Below, piece after piece: positions 16,515 to 25,830 of a stretch of 64,000 nt of DNA. The translations under genes and the position numbers were made by a program. Source of the DNA: an uncultured Lachnospiraceae bacterium (GTDB lineage Bacteria; Bacillota; Clostridia; Lachnospirales; Lachnospiraceae); the NCBI GenBank assembly GCA_910583835.1, contig CAJTYM010000017.1, forward strand, positions 10,438-74,437. Reading direction: 5' to 3'. The notes beneath the pieces were generated by a model that was given only the letters and a program-made list of their open reading frames with translations, had not been told where the DNA came from and did no database searches. How positions within the stretch are numbered: position 1 is the stretch's first letter; each line of letters begins with the position of its first letter.

Positions 16515-17858
16515 ATGGATGATGGCGCGAGTCCTGCCATAGGGGTAGTAGTGTTTTTGGTGTTGACGATTGTAAATGGGCTGTTATATGGTTTTCTCAC
16601 GGCTCTGGAAGAGATGGGTGAGAGCCAGATACAGAAGAGAGCGGAGGAAGGGAACAAACATGCTTCCTGGCTGCTGGCGGTAAAAGATGACCCTTATAGG
16701 GTCAGGCATGCGATACAGATTATGACGGCATTTGTCAGCAGTATCTTTGGAATTTATCTGATACGTCTGCTGGGGAATGCGTTGGTCGCAAGTTTTCTGG
16801 AAAAAGGGTCGGCAGTTTCCCTGAGGATTCTGTGTTATGCGATAGCCGCCGTGCTGGGTATATTCCTGTTTGCCGTGCTGGGCATCATTGCCCCGCAGAA
16901 AATTGCGGCAAGGAAATCTGAGGCGTGGCTGTTTGCCGTGGCCGGTATCGTCCGCGCAATGGTCTGTGCCGTAAAACCGTATACTGTTCTTGCAGAGATA
17001 GTGTCCAATCTTGCCGTGCGCGTTGCAGGGGTAGACCCCCATGCCAGCTTTGATGACGTGACAGAGGAGGAGATAATCTCCATGGTCAACGAGGGGCATG
17101 AAAAAGGGGTGCTGCAGGAAAGCGAAGCGGAGATGATTCACAATATTTTTGAGTTTGACGATAAGGAAGCCAAGGATATTATGACACATCGCAAAAATGT
17201 TGCCGCCATAGATGGGAACATGCAGCTTAGTGAGGTACTGGAGTTTGTCTTAAATGGCAATAATTCACGATTCCCGGTGTTCCGGGAAGATATCGACAAC
17301 ATCATAGGCATTATACATATGAAAGATGTGATGATTGAGAGCCGCAAGGAAGAATACCTCAACTGGCGGGTGCAGGACATCCCGGGGCTTGTGCGGGAGG
17401 CGATGTTTATCCCTGAGACGAGGAACATCAATGATTTATTTAAGATGATGCAGTCCCAGAAAAACCATATGGTTATCGTGGTGGATGAATATGGGCAGAC
17501 GGCCGGAATCGTGGCAATGGAAGATATTCTGGAAGAAATTGTGGGCAATATCTTTGATGAGTACGATGAGGAGGAGACTGTAATTGTCCATCAGGAGGAC
17601 GGTAGCTATCTCATGAGTGGGATGGCGTCTTTTGATGAGGTGTGCGAGCTTCTGCAGATTTCCATGGAGGAACAGGATTTTGAGACCTTAAACGGATTTC
17701 TGATTTCCCTGATTGGGAAGATTCCTGCGGACCATGAGCGGTTCCAGCTGGAATATCAGGGCTGGAATTTCCAGGTATCAGCCGTAAGGGATAAAATGAT
17801 TCATACCGTGAGGGTAACGAAGATTCCAGAGCAAGAAAAAGAGGACGATAACGAATAA
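16515..17858 (+). CDS. CNNM/CorC-type transporter (DUF21 - CBS pair - CorC domain)
   Basis: About 447 residues. An N-terminal DUF21 membrane domain with four hydrophobic segments (within residues 8-170) is followed by two CBS domains (about 200-320; MTHRKNVAAID, then MIFIPETRNINDLFKMMQ-like second CBS) and a C-terminal CorC/HlyC domain ending near residue 435. Such proteins are linked to magnesium or cobalt efflux and are often mis-named hemolysins. ATG 16515 follows AAAGGAGTC; the frame open from 16431 has no ribosome site. Not tightly coupled to its neighbours. Confidence 0.9.
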   Translation: MDDGASPAIGVVVFLVLTIVNGLLYGFLTALEEMGESQIQKRAEEGNKHASWLLAVKDDPYRVRHAIQIMTAFVSSIFGIYLIRLLGNALVASFLEKGSAVSLRILCYAIAAVLGIFLFAVLGIIAPQKIAARKSEAWLFAVAGIVRAMVCAVKPYTVLAEIVSNLAVRVAGVDPHASFDDVTEEEIISMVNEGHEKGVLQESEAEMIHNIFEFDDKEAKDIMTHRKNVAAIDGNMQLSEVLEFVLNGNNSRFPVFREDIDNIIGIIHMKDVMIESRKEEYLNWRVQDIPGLVREAMFIPETRNINDLFKMMQSQKNHMVIVVDEYGQTAGIVAMEDILEEIVGNIFDEYDEEETVIVHQEDGSYLMSGMASFDEVCELLQISMEEQDFETLNGFLISLIGKIPADHERFQLEYQGWNFQVSAVRDKMIHTVRVTKIPEQEKEDDNE

Positions 17859-17915
17859 CTGCCGGTAAATGAACGGCAGCGAAGGATGAAACAAGAAGAG
17901 AAAAGAGGAGAACAA

Positions 17916-18644
17916 ATGTCAGGACATTCTAAATTTGCAAATATTAAACATAAAAAAGAGAAAAACGATGCGGCAAAGGGCAAGATTTTTACGATAATCG
18001 GCAGGGAAATTGCCGTTGCCGTCAAGGAGGGCGGTCCAGACCCGGCAAATAACAGCAGGCTGCGCGACGTGATTGCCAAGGCAAAGGCCAACAATATGCC
18101 CAATGATACGATTGACCGCGGTATCAAGAAAGCTGCCGGGGATGCCAGTTCCGTTAATTATGAGTTCGTATCTTATGAGGGCTATGGTCCAAATGGGACG
18201 GCAATCATTGTTGATGCGCTGACCGATAATAAGAACCGGACGGCTGCTAATGTTCGCAGCGCATTTACCAAGGGATATGGCAATGTGGGGACTCCGGGCT
18301 GCGTGTCCTACATGTTTGACAAGAAAGGTCAGATTATCATTGACAAAGAAGAGTGCGGGATGGATGCGGATGATTTGATGATGACTGCGCTTGATGCGGG
18401 GGCAGAGGACTTCAGCGAGGAGGAAGACAGCTACGAGGTGATTACCGATCCGGATGATTTCAGCGCTGTCCGTGAGAAGTTAGAGGAGGCTGGCATTGCC
18501 ATGGCGTCTGCGGAGGTGACGATGATTCCCCAGACCTGGGTAGAGCTGACCGATGAGACTGCCATCAAGAACCTGCAGAAGACGCTGGACCTTTTAGACG
18601 AGGATGACGACGTGCAGGCGGTATACCATAATTGGGATGAATAA
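17916..18644 (+). CDS. YebC/PmpR-family protein
   Basis: A 243-residue YebC-type protein with the family opening MSGHSKFANIKHKK followed by AKGKIFTIIGREI and the core YEGYGPNGTAIIVDALTDNKNRTA. Proteins of this group have been described as transcription regulators and more recently as helpers of translation through difficult stretches. The start ATG 17916 follows GAGGAGA; the upstream in-frame ATG at 17886 lies ahead of this site. Two strong hairpins follow the gene. Confidence 0.95.
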   Translation: MSGHSKFANIKHKKEKNDAAKGKIFTIIGREIAVAVKEGGPDPANNSRLRDVIAKAKANNMPNDTIDRGIKKAAGDASSVNYEFVSYEGYGPNGTAIIVDALTDNKNRTAANVRSAFTKGYGNVGTPGCVSYMFDKKGQIIIDKEECGMDADDLMMTALDAGAEDFSEEEDSYEVITDPDDFSAVREKLEEAGIAMASAEVTMIPQTWVELTDETAIKNLQKTLDLLDEDDDVQAVYHNWDE

Positions 18645-18725
18645 AGGATTGCATCTGGAAAACATGTTTTCCAGATGCAATCCTTATGCAATTGTCACCT
18701 GTCACATTTTGTGACAGGTGCTTTT
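18644..18725 (+). terminator. tandem hairpins after yebC
   Basis: A perfect 42-base palindrome with ends AAGGATTGCATCTGG / CCAGATGCAATCCTT (18644-18685) is followed by a second stem, CACCTGTCAC / GTGACAGGTG (18696-18720), and CTTTT. The second hairpin looks like the real terminator; the first is symmetric and could work from either side. Confidence 0.7.
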
Positions 18726-18795
18726 GGCAAAGAATTACTAAATCTATGAACAGTAACGTTATACAAAATACTTATCTCAAAATCTAAATTTTCTG

Positions 18796-18825
18796 TTGAT
18801 TTCTTACTACTTTTCAGTTTATAAT
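18796..18825 (+). promoter_or_regulatory. probable promoter of the GH59-like gene
   Basis: TTGATT (18796-18801) and TATAAT (18820-18825) are separated by 18 bases, about 80 bases before the start codon. A small hairpin, TGTGGAAATTCCACA (18836-18850), lies in the leader. Confidence 0.55.
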
Positions 18826-18907
18826 TATATCAATATGTGGAAATTCCACAAAAGGTATGCAACGATTGGATGCCACAAAATTATTTTAAACCGGGAGGGA
18901 TGCTTTT

Positions 18908-21900
18908 ATGAGAATCAAAGGAAAGAAAATTCTAAGCCTTGCCCTGGCGGCGGTTATGACAGCCTCGTTCCCTGTGATGGATACAGTCCATGCACAGGAA
19001 CCCAATGAGGCGGCAGAATTGGCAATGGGAGCAAAAGTTGCCAAACCGACATTGCCAAACGGCTTCGGCAATCCGCTGGAAGACAATGGCGGAGTTACAG
19101 TGGCAGAACTGGCAGCGGCGGTGCAGATGGCAGGTTTTGGCACGGCGATTGACGTTACCACCCAATGGAATAATCAGAACAAAGGGCATGCTTCCATCAA
19201 CAATGCTCCGAGCCTGTTTGCCACAACGGCTTTCACGGTACTGCTGGATGTGCGGCAGGACAGCCCCACAGAGAAAAACATTGAAGATAAGTGTGCCGCT
19301 TTGACTATCGGCAAAGAGGAGAACAATATCCACCTGCTGACGTATTCCGGCAAACTTGGCTATGGGGAATCCAAGACAGGGGGAGGAGCGAGCGCCAATA
19401 TGGCAGAACTGATAGGTGTGCAGAAAGATGCCTGGAATGCCGTTGCCATGACGTATGAGGAGAAAGATGGCGCGAATGGGCATGTCATTGTCTATGTCAA
19501 TGGACAGAAAGCCGCTGAGGTTGCGGATATTGGCTTCAAGCTCAGTACCATGAGCGATTTGACGGCAACCTTGGCCCGCAGCTTTTCCACCAATTATTTG
19601 CAGTTAGGGCGGTATGACAACCTTGTGGTAGGCAATTCCGTGCTGGATGAAGCTACGGCAAAGGCGGAGACAGCTTACCGCAAGCAGCAGAAGGACGATG
19701 TCCCGGATTATCAGGTTTCTATCAAGGGAAGCGATGTTGAGGCCGCAGCGAGGAATATCAATGGGCTGACCTACAAAGGGTTCGGTATGCTTAACGGCAA
19801 CAGCACCAGCAACCTGCTCTTGGATTACAAATATGAGAATCCAGAGAAATATGAGGAGATGATGCAGTATCTGTTTGGCGGGGATTATCCCCTGTTTACC
19901 CATATCAAGATGGAGATGGGCAATGACGGTAACAATTCCACCGGAGCAGAAGCCTGCACGATGCGCTATGAAAATGAGGAGGCGGATGCTTCACGGTCAC
20001 CTGGGTTTGTAATGGCGGCAGATGCCAAGAAAATCAATCCCGATGTCAAAGTCAGCATCCTGCGCTGGGAGATGCCTAAGTGGGTGGCAGACAAGACTTG
20101 GTCAAGCACTGGCGGCGGTTATGAAGCTGCATATAAATGGTACAAGGAAACGGTATTTGATGCTTATGAGAAGTACCATTATATGGTTGACTTTATCAAC
20201 CCCGATAAGAATGAGACTGGCAACCCGGATACCTCCTTTATCAAGTGGTTCTCCAACCGCATCAAGGGGGAGACGGAGTTTCCTGACTACATAGATGATG
20301 AAGCGCAGGCAGCATATAAGAATATCCGCATCATTGCCTCCGATGAGAACAAGGGGCTTAAGATTGTGCCGGCTATGCGCAGCGACAGTGATTTGTACAA
20401 TGCCGTTGATATCATCGGTTTCCATTACCGCACCAATGCCACGGATGATTACGTGACGATGGCGGACGTGGATGACAAGGAAGTATGGTACAGTGAAGGA
20501 TGTGCAACCTTTGGCTATACGGAACTGCAGGAGAATAAGAAGATTGAATATGGTGCTGATTCCATTGGCGGATATCAGAGCCCGCTGGCATTGATGGACA
20601 GTTTCATCACGGCATTTGCTTCTTCCCGCCGTACCCATTATATGTTCCAGCCGGCAATTGGCTCGTTCTATGAGGGAATCCAGTATGGGCATAAGGAACT
20701 TCTGAGTGCAAGAGATCCATGGAGCGGCTATATCCACTATGACCCCGCTCTTTACATGTTGGAGCATTTTGCCAAATTTGCCAAGATGGGCTGGGAGGAC
20801 AGCGAACCTGACACCAACGATATCTGGCGGGCAATCCCGGCGGCCACTTCACCGGCTTTCGCAGGTTCCGATAATGAACATGCCACGGCAGGAATCAATG
20901 GAAACGCTGGTTTTATGACGCTTGCTTCTCCTGATAAGAAGAATTTTTCGGTGGTGATTGTAAATAATACACAGAATGAGAAGTCTTTCCATATATCTGC
21001 GCAGGATATGGAGGTAACTGCGGAAAAGTTAAATCTCTGGGTTACGGAGACCGACAAGTATCTGCAGGATAAAGGAACGATAGATAAGGAAGCAGATGGC
21101 TGGACACTGACGGTCCCGGCATACAGCGTATCTACAGCAACTACTTTGGCTACAAAGCCGGAACGTGCGCCCAAGGACGATATCCACAATGAGGACCGCA
21201 CCGTATTGGATACCGATGCGGCAGGGAAGACAAATGGCGTGATCACAGACAACGTATTATATGCCGATGATTTTGAATATAAAGAAGAACCTGCCAATTA
21301 TCTGGCAGAACGTGGAAATGAGCCGCGCTATATGCTGGATGCCCATGGGGCCTGGGTAGTAGAAAACGGCAGACTGAAGCAGGAATTGGCAAATGGCGTT
21401 GCGCAGTGGAACGGCGGAGACCCTTCTACGATTGTCGGAGATTTCCGCTGGATGGATTATGTTACATCCGTCGATGTGCAGATTCCCAATGCTTCTGAGA
21501 GCGTGTGGGCACGTCTTACCGTGCGCGCCCAGACCGGCATGAACTGGAACAACAGCGGTTATACGCTGGAACTGAACGGAAAAGGGACCTGGAAACTGTA
21601 CCGCATCGGCAACATAGTGGCTGAAGGGAAGGTCGAGGCCAATGCGGAGGGCAAATATAATATGCAGGTTGCTGCGTTCGGAGATACCGTCAAAGTGATT
21701 GTGGACAACAATACAGTTGCCATGTACAAGGACACTATGCCCATGCTTTCCGGACGTGTGAAATTAAGTTCCACCTGGAACCGCATATACTATGACAACC
21801 TTCTGGTGGAGGCGATTGACGGCGGTATTCCCTATGCGCTGAGCATGGTGGATGGGCAGGACGACTGCGTTGCTTATGAAGGTGAATGGAAAATAGAGAA

Positions 21901-23815
21901 TCCTGGCAGCGGAAGCGCCGATAATTGGTATCGTACGATGTCTGTCACCAGCGCGGCGAATGCTTCTTTCAGCTTCCCGGTTAAGGGCAGCGGATTCTCA
22001 ATCCTTGGCACGAACGATGGCACGGCAAAACTTGATATTTATGTGGACGGCGTGAGAGTGGCGGAAAACGCAGCGACCCATGCAGCGCCTGCCCGCGGAG
22101 AGGTTTACAGCCTGGCGGATTTGCCGAATGGAGACCACGAAATCAAAGTGGTTGTGAAGTCAGGGAAGCTGCAGATTGATGCCTTGTATGCGCTGGCAGA
22201 GCGCCGCAAAGCAGGCAGTAATGTGGTAGTCTCTGTACAGACTGAGATTCCTTCCGTACCCGCATTGCTCACGGGAGAGGTAAGCAATGTTGTGAAAAAT
22301 CTGCCGAAACAGGTAGACGTCAGGACCGCCACTGGCGAGGTTGTCAAGAAAGATGTGATATGGAATGTCATGGAATCACAGTTTTCAGGGACAGAGTTTA
22401 TGTCCTCAAGCATCACCGGCACGGTGTGGGGAGGCATGACCCCTCTGGGAGAGCCGCTGACCGTCACTGTGCCTGTTGCTCAGGCAATCCCCTCCGGTAC
22501 GATGTATTTTATCGACTGTGTGGATGCGGATCATTCCAAAGTTTCTACCACTGAGCCTTACGAGGAAATCAAGTCTAAGGTTGGAGCAACGCTGCTCAAC
22601 CAGGTTTATGACCAGAAAAAGACGGACAGCAACACCTGGGGACTGGTGGATGATGCCCAGACCAAGGGATACGATGCTACGACCGATATGATGGCTACCG
22701 GAATTTATGCGAATGAAAATGCGGTAGGGGAGACTCTGTCCTATGCATTTACACTGCCTGCAGGAACCTACAAAGTGATTTCCGGCCATCGGGAATGGTG
22801 GGGCAATGGGCGAGATATAGCGGCAACCATCAATTTTGCTGGCAAGTCCCAGGCGGCAGGAACATTTAATTTAGGCGGCAATAGTGATTATGTCAACCGC
22901 GCAGCATTTACCTTGGATAGTGAACAGCTTGTGACTTATACCTTAACAGCCCAAAACAAGGAGGCACCGGTTATCAGCTGGCTGGCAGTGGTCAAAGAGA
23001 ATGCAGATTCACATAAGCATGACTATGCCCATGTAACGGATAACGGCGATGGCACGCATATGAAGATATGTAAAGACGGCGATGATGTGCAGAATGAAGC
23101 GCATTCCCTTGATTACAAGGATAGCGGGAACGGCAAACATGCCGTAACCTGTAAAGTCTGCAGCTATAGCACGGTCGAAGACCATGCTTACAGCAATAAT
23201 GTCTGCACAAAATGTAAGGCAGTGAAAGCCGGTTCACAAGTAACGGTAACAGCGCCCTCCGCCCCGGTATTATCCAGTCTCACCAATGAGAGCAAGGGTG
23301 TAAAGGTAAGCTGGAAGAAAGTTTCCGATGCTTCTGGTTATCATATTTACCGCAAGACAGGAAACGGCAAATTCCAGAAAGTCAAAACCATAGACAAAGC
23401 TGCCACGACTTCCTGGACAGACAGCGGCGTCAAGGGCAAGAACGGTACGACATACCAGTATCAGGTATACGCTTATAAGGGAAATCTGGAGAGCAAGGCT
23501 TCCGGCGCAAAGACCATTATCCGCCTGACGGCCAACAAACTGACCAGCGTGAAGAATGTGAAAGGCAAGAAGCTGCAGGTGAAATGGTCCAAGAATAAAA
23601 AATCCGGCGGATACGAAGTGCAGTATTCCACCAGCAAGAAATTTAAGGGGGCAAAGGCAAAGAAAATTGCCGGAGCTAAGAAAGTGACGAAGACATTTTC
23701 CGGCTTGAAGAAAGGCAAGACGTATTATGTCCGTGTCAGATGTTACAAGACGTCTGGCAAGACAAAATATGTTTCTTGCTGGAGCACAAGCAAGAAAATC
23801 AAAATTAAAAAATAA
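18908..23815 (+). CDS. secreted multidomain GH59-like glycoside hydrolase (galactocerebrosidase family)
   Basis: A 1635-residue secreted protein. A signal peptide (residues 1-30, cleaved after VHA) precedes a LamG-like region (about 40-260). The catalytic part (about 270-760) resembles GH59 galactocerebrosidase: KGFGMLNGNSTSNLLLDY, then MEMGNDGNNSTGAE, a candidate acid/base Glu436 in NPDKNETGN, nucleophile candidate Glu530 in VWYSEG, and the DPWSGYIHYDP stretch. A lectin-like C-terminal GALC region follows, then an Ig-like linker, a further beta-sandwich (about 1195-1360), a His/Cys-rich HKHDY...CKVCS segment and two FN3-like domains rich in Lys. Known GH59 enzymes cleave beta-galactosides such as galactosylceramide; the true substrate here is not shown. 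A hairpin separates it from the GH5 gene. Confidence 0.8.
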   Translation: MRIKGKKILSLALAAVMTASFPVMDTVHAQEPNEAAELAMGAKVAKPTLPNGFGNPLEDNGGVTVAELAAAVQMAGFGTAIDVTTQWNNQNKGHASINNAPSLFATTAFTVLLDVRQDSPTEKNIEDKCAALTIGKEENNIHLLTYSGKLGYGESKTGGGASANMAELIGVQKDAWNAVAMTYEEKDGANGHVIVYVNGQKAAEVADIGFKLSTMSDLTATLARSFSTNYLQLGRYDNLVVGNSVLDEATAKAETAYRKQQKDDVPDYQVSIKGSDVEAAARNINGLTYKGFGMLNGNSTSNLLLDYKYENPEKYEEMMQYLFGGDYPLFTHIKMEMGNDGNNSTGAEACTMRYENEEADASRSPGFVMAADAKKINPDVKVSILRWEMPKWVADKTWSSTGGGYEAAYKWYKETVFDAYEKYHYMVDFINPDKNETGNPDTSFIKWFSNRIKGETEFPDYIDDEAQAAYKNIRIIASDENKGLKIVPAMRSDSDLYNAVDIIGFHYRTNATDDYVTMADVDDKEVWYSEGCATFGYTELQENKKIEYGADSIGGYQSPLALMDSFITAFASSRRTHYMFQPAIGSFYEGIQYGHKELLSARDPWSGYIHYDPALYMLEHFAKFAKMGWEDSEPDTNDIWRAIPAATSPAFAGSDNEHATAGINGNAGFMTLASPDKKNFSVVIVNNTQNEKSFHISAQDMEVTAEKLNLWVTETDKYLQDKGTIDKEADGWTLTVPAYSVSTATTLATKPERAPKDDIHNEDRTVLDTDAAGKTNGVITDNVLYADDFEYKEEPANYLAERGNEPRYMLDAHGAWVVENGRLKQELANGVAQWNGGDPSTIVGDFRWMDYVTSVDVQIPNASESVWARLTVRAQTGMNWNNSGYTLELNGKGTWKLYRIGNIVAEGKVEANAEGKYNMQVAAFGDTVKVIVDNNTVAMYKDTMPMLSGRVKLSSTWNRIYYDNLLVEAIDGGIPYALSMVDGQDDCVAYEGEWKIENPGSGSADNWYRTMSVTSAANASFSFPVKGSGFSILGTNDGTAKLDIYVDGVRVAENAATHAAPARGEVYSLADLPNGDHEIKVVVKSGKLQIDALYALAERRKAGSNVVVSVQTEIPSVPALLTGEVSNVVKNLPKQVDVRTATGEVVKKDVIWNVMESQFSGTEFMSSSITGTVWGGMTPLGEPLTVTVPVAQAIPSGTMYFIDCVDADHSKVSTTEPYEEIKSKVGATLLNQVYDQKKTDSNTWGLVDDAQTKGYDATTDMMATGIYANENAVGETLSYAFTLPAGTYKVISGHREWWGNGRDIAATINFAGKSQAAGTFNLGGNSDYVNRAAFTLDSEQLVTYTLTAQNKEAPVISWLAVVKENADSHKHDYAHVTDNGDGTHMKICKDGDDVQNEAHSLDYKDSGNGKHAVTCKVCSYSTVEDHAYSNNVCTKCKAVKAGSQVTVTAPSAPVLSSLTNESKGVKVSWKKVSDASGYHIYRKTGNGKFQKVKTIDKAATTSWTDSGVKGKNGTTYQYQVYAYKGNLESKASGAKTIIRLTANKLTSVKNVKGKKLQVKWSKNKKSGGYEVQYSTSKKFKGAKAKKIAGAKKVTKTFSGLKKGKTYYVRVRCYKTSGKTKYVSCWSTSKKIKIKK

Positions 23816-23821
23816 AGGCCG

Positions 23822-23848
23822 GGAGGCTGCCAGATGGCAGCCTCCTTT
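23822..23848 (+). terminator. terminator-like hairpin between the GH59 and GH5 genes
   Basis: A perfect 10-bp stem, GGAGGCTGCC / GGCAGCCTCC, with an AGAT loop and only three trailing T. It may end most transcripts while letting some read into the GH5 gene, which lies 24 bases further on. Confidence 0.65.
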
Positions 23849-23871
23849 GAGCGCAAAAGGAGGGAAAACCA

Positions 23872-24918
23872 ATGAATGGCAACAGGTTTCATCTGTATAA
23901 TAGTAATAAAATCAGCAAAAATCTTAGGCGCTGCCGCAGAATCAGCCGGATGTGCGTGATAGGGATAATGGCAATCTTGCTTGTGCTGGCATGGGACGCC
24001 GCGCCAGTGCAGGCGGCAAAACTGCCGGCGCTGAAAGTGAAAGGAACGCAGCTGGTGAATGCCAGAGGCAAGAAGGTACAGCTAAAAGGCGTGAGCACCC
24101 ATGGGATGTCCTGGTATCCAGAGTATGTGAATCAGAAAGCGTTCACGCAAATGAAAAAGAAATGGGGAATCAATGCCGTCAGGCTTGCCGTTTATACGTC
24201 AGAGTATAATGGATACTGCACCGGGGATGCGAGCAACCGCAAAGCGCTGGAAAAACGGATTGACCAGGGCGTGCAGTATGCCACCAAGGCGGGGCTGTAT
24301 GTTATCATAGACTGGCATATTCTGAGCGATGGGAATCCCAGGACTTATGAGAAGCAGGCAGCGGCTTTTTTCCGCAAGATGGCGTCCAAATATAAAAACC
24401 ATACCAACGTGCTGTATGAAATCTGCAATGAGCCAAATGGAGGGACTTCCTGGGAAACTATCAGGACTTACGCCAAGAAAATCGTCAAGACAATCCGAGC
24501 GAAGGATAAGAAAGCAGTTATCATCATCGGAACCCCCACCTGGTCGCAGGACGTGGATATTGCGGCAGACAGCCCCCTGAAAGGGTATAAGAACCTGATG
24601 TACAGCCTTCACTTCTATGCCGGCACACATGGCGAATATTTGAGGGAAAAGGCACAGACAGCATTGGACAAAGGACTGCCCTTGTTTGTATCGGAATTTG
24701 GCATATCGGAGGCTTCTGGCAATGGCGGCCTAGGTAAGGAAGAGGGCGGCAAATGGATGAAATTCCTCAAGAAAAATAAAATAAGCTATATGGGCTGGAG
24801 CCTGTGCAACAAGGAGGAGAGCTCCGCCCTGATAAAACCTTCCTGCAAGAAGACTTCCGGCTGGAGCAGCAGAGACCTCACTCCCTGGGGGAAATGGCTG
24901 TTAAAACAATTTAAGTAA
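23872..24918 (+). CDS. secreted GH5-family endoglucanase
   Basis: A 348-residue protein with a long basic N-terminus, a hydrophobic signal segment (about 30-48) and one GH5 (alpha/beta)8 domain. Marks: LKGVSTHGMSWYPE, VIIDWHILSDGNP, the acid/base Glu187 in YEICNEPNG, SLHFYAGTH and the nucleophile Glu275 in FVSEFG, then YMGWSLCNKEESSA. This pattern fits the GH5_2-like cellulases, acting on beta-1,4-glucans. No separate binding module is present. The AGGAGGG ribosome site and closeness to the GH59-like gene suggest they work on the same plant or host glycan. Confidence 0.9.
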   Translation: MNGNRFHLYNSNKISKNLRRCRRISRMCVIGIMAILLVLAWDAAPVQAAKLPALKVKGTQLVNARGKKVQLKGVSTHGMSWYPEYVNQKAFTQMKKKWGINAVRLAVYTSEYNGYCTGDASNRKALEKRIDQGVQYATKAGLYVIIDWHILSDGNPRTYEKQAAAFFRKMASKYKNHTNVLYEICNEPNGGTSWETIRTYAKKIVKTIRAKDKKAVIIIGTPTWSQDVDIAADSPLKGYKNLMYSLHFYAGTHGEYLREKAQTALDKGLPLFVSEFGISEASGNGGLGKEEGGKWMKFLKKNKISYMGWSLCNKEESSALIKPSCKKTSGWSSRDLTPWGKWLLKQFK

Positions 24919-24931
24919 GGGTTGGAATTAT

Positions 24932-25709
24932 GTAACAGTTTAGCTTTCTAATATTTTTCACAGTTTCCACAGCAGTTCTCTGCGCATATAATAGAAAAAT
25001 ATTTATGGGAATATTTATGGATTTGATGGATTTCCCATCCTCTGCCAAAAGGCAGGCATTTTAGGAATTTCGTGTATCCCTTGCTTCCAGGGGAGGGGCG
25101 GGATGTATTTCCCCAATGTCAACTGTCTGAGCGTTTTCCCTACTGCTTATACTACATCGCCATAACGGAAATAGTTTTTCCTCACGGACAGCCCTTCTTG
25201 TTTTCCTAACAGCGGCAACAAGCACCTTCGATTAGGGTATGCCTCTGAAACTCGGGACTGCCACATTGAATGGCTATTATATCAAATTATAAATTGTGGC
25301 AGTCCCTCAGACAGTTCACCCGGCATACCCATTTGTGCTTTTATGCCGCTGGTAAGGAAAACTTACGAAGGACTTCCTACCCCGGAAAAACCATTTCCGA
25401 TGGCGATATTTTACAAGACAGTGGGAAAACGCGAGTTTTGAATTGGGGAAATTAATATCAGGAGGAAGGCAAATGCGAAGCATTTCTATTAATGCCTTCC
25501 GACGACATGGCAGGTGACGCTGTGCAACACCTGCCGTTACCTCTCCCTCCCTGGAACTAGGGATACTAGAAATTCCGGTTTAGTCCGCCGTTGGCAGAGG
25601 AGAGGAAATCCGTTGAACTCAACAAAAATCCCATAAATATTTTCATTCATATTAGCGAAGAGAACTGCTGTGGAAACTGTTATTGAAAAGTTAAAGGCTG
25701 AACTGTTAC
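24932..25709. mobile_element. giant palindromic (foldback) element, IS66-like ends
   Basis: The whole 778 bp reads as one imperfect inverted repeat. The ends are GTAACAGTTTAGC (24932-24944) and GGCTGAACTGTTAC (25696-25709); inward, matching blocks continue on both arms (CAGTTTCCACAGCAGTTCTC, AAATATTTATGGGA, TCCTCTGCCAA, GGAATTTC, TATCGCCAT-like, GGGTATGCC) to a central hairpin GGGACTGCCAC / GTGGCAGTCCC (about 25255-25306). The right arm has an extra segment of about 90 bp with its own hairpins. Flanks GGAATTAT and GGAATTTT resemble an 8-bp target duplication. No credible gene lies inside. The ends match the 164-bp element at 30782. Confidence 0.8.
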
Positions 25710-25761
25710 GGAATTTTTCCCTGACTGGGATTTTTTTCTAGCCATATAGCCGCACTTGTGC

Positions 25762-25767
25762 TAGAAT
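25762..25767 (+). promoter_or_regulatory. possible extended -10 promoter of metY
   Basis: TGTGCTAGAAT carries an extended -10 (TGC then TAGAAT at 25762-25767), about 60 bases before the start codon. No good -35 box is visible. No SAM riboswitch or T-box is recognisable in this short leader. Confidence 0.35.
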
Positions 25768-25830
25768 TAGGGAAAGGGTGCAGGAATGTCCACGACATGC
25801 CTGTAATATAATACATCAGGAGGAGACAAG

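Noticed and set aside
25270..25455. 61-codon open frame inside the giant palindrome
   Set aside because: It lies within the palindromic arm, has no ribosome site, and its product is compositionally random.
25710..25830. Possible SAM riboswitch or T-box ahead of metY
   Set aside because: The leader is short, has no SAM core or T-box sequence, and shows no strong alternative stems.
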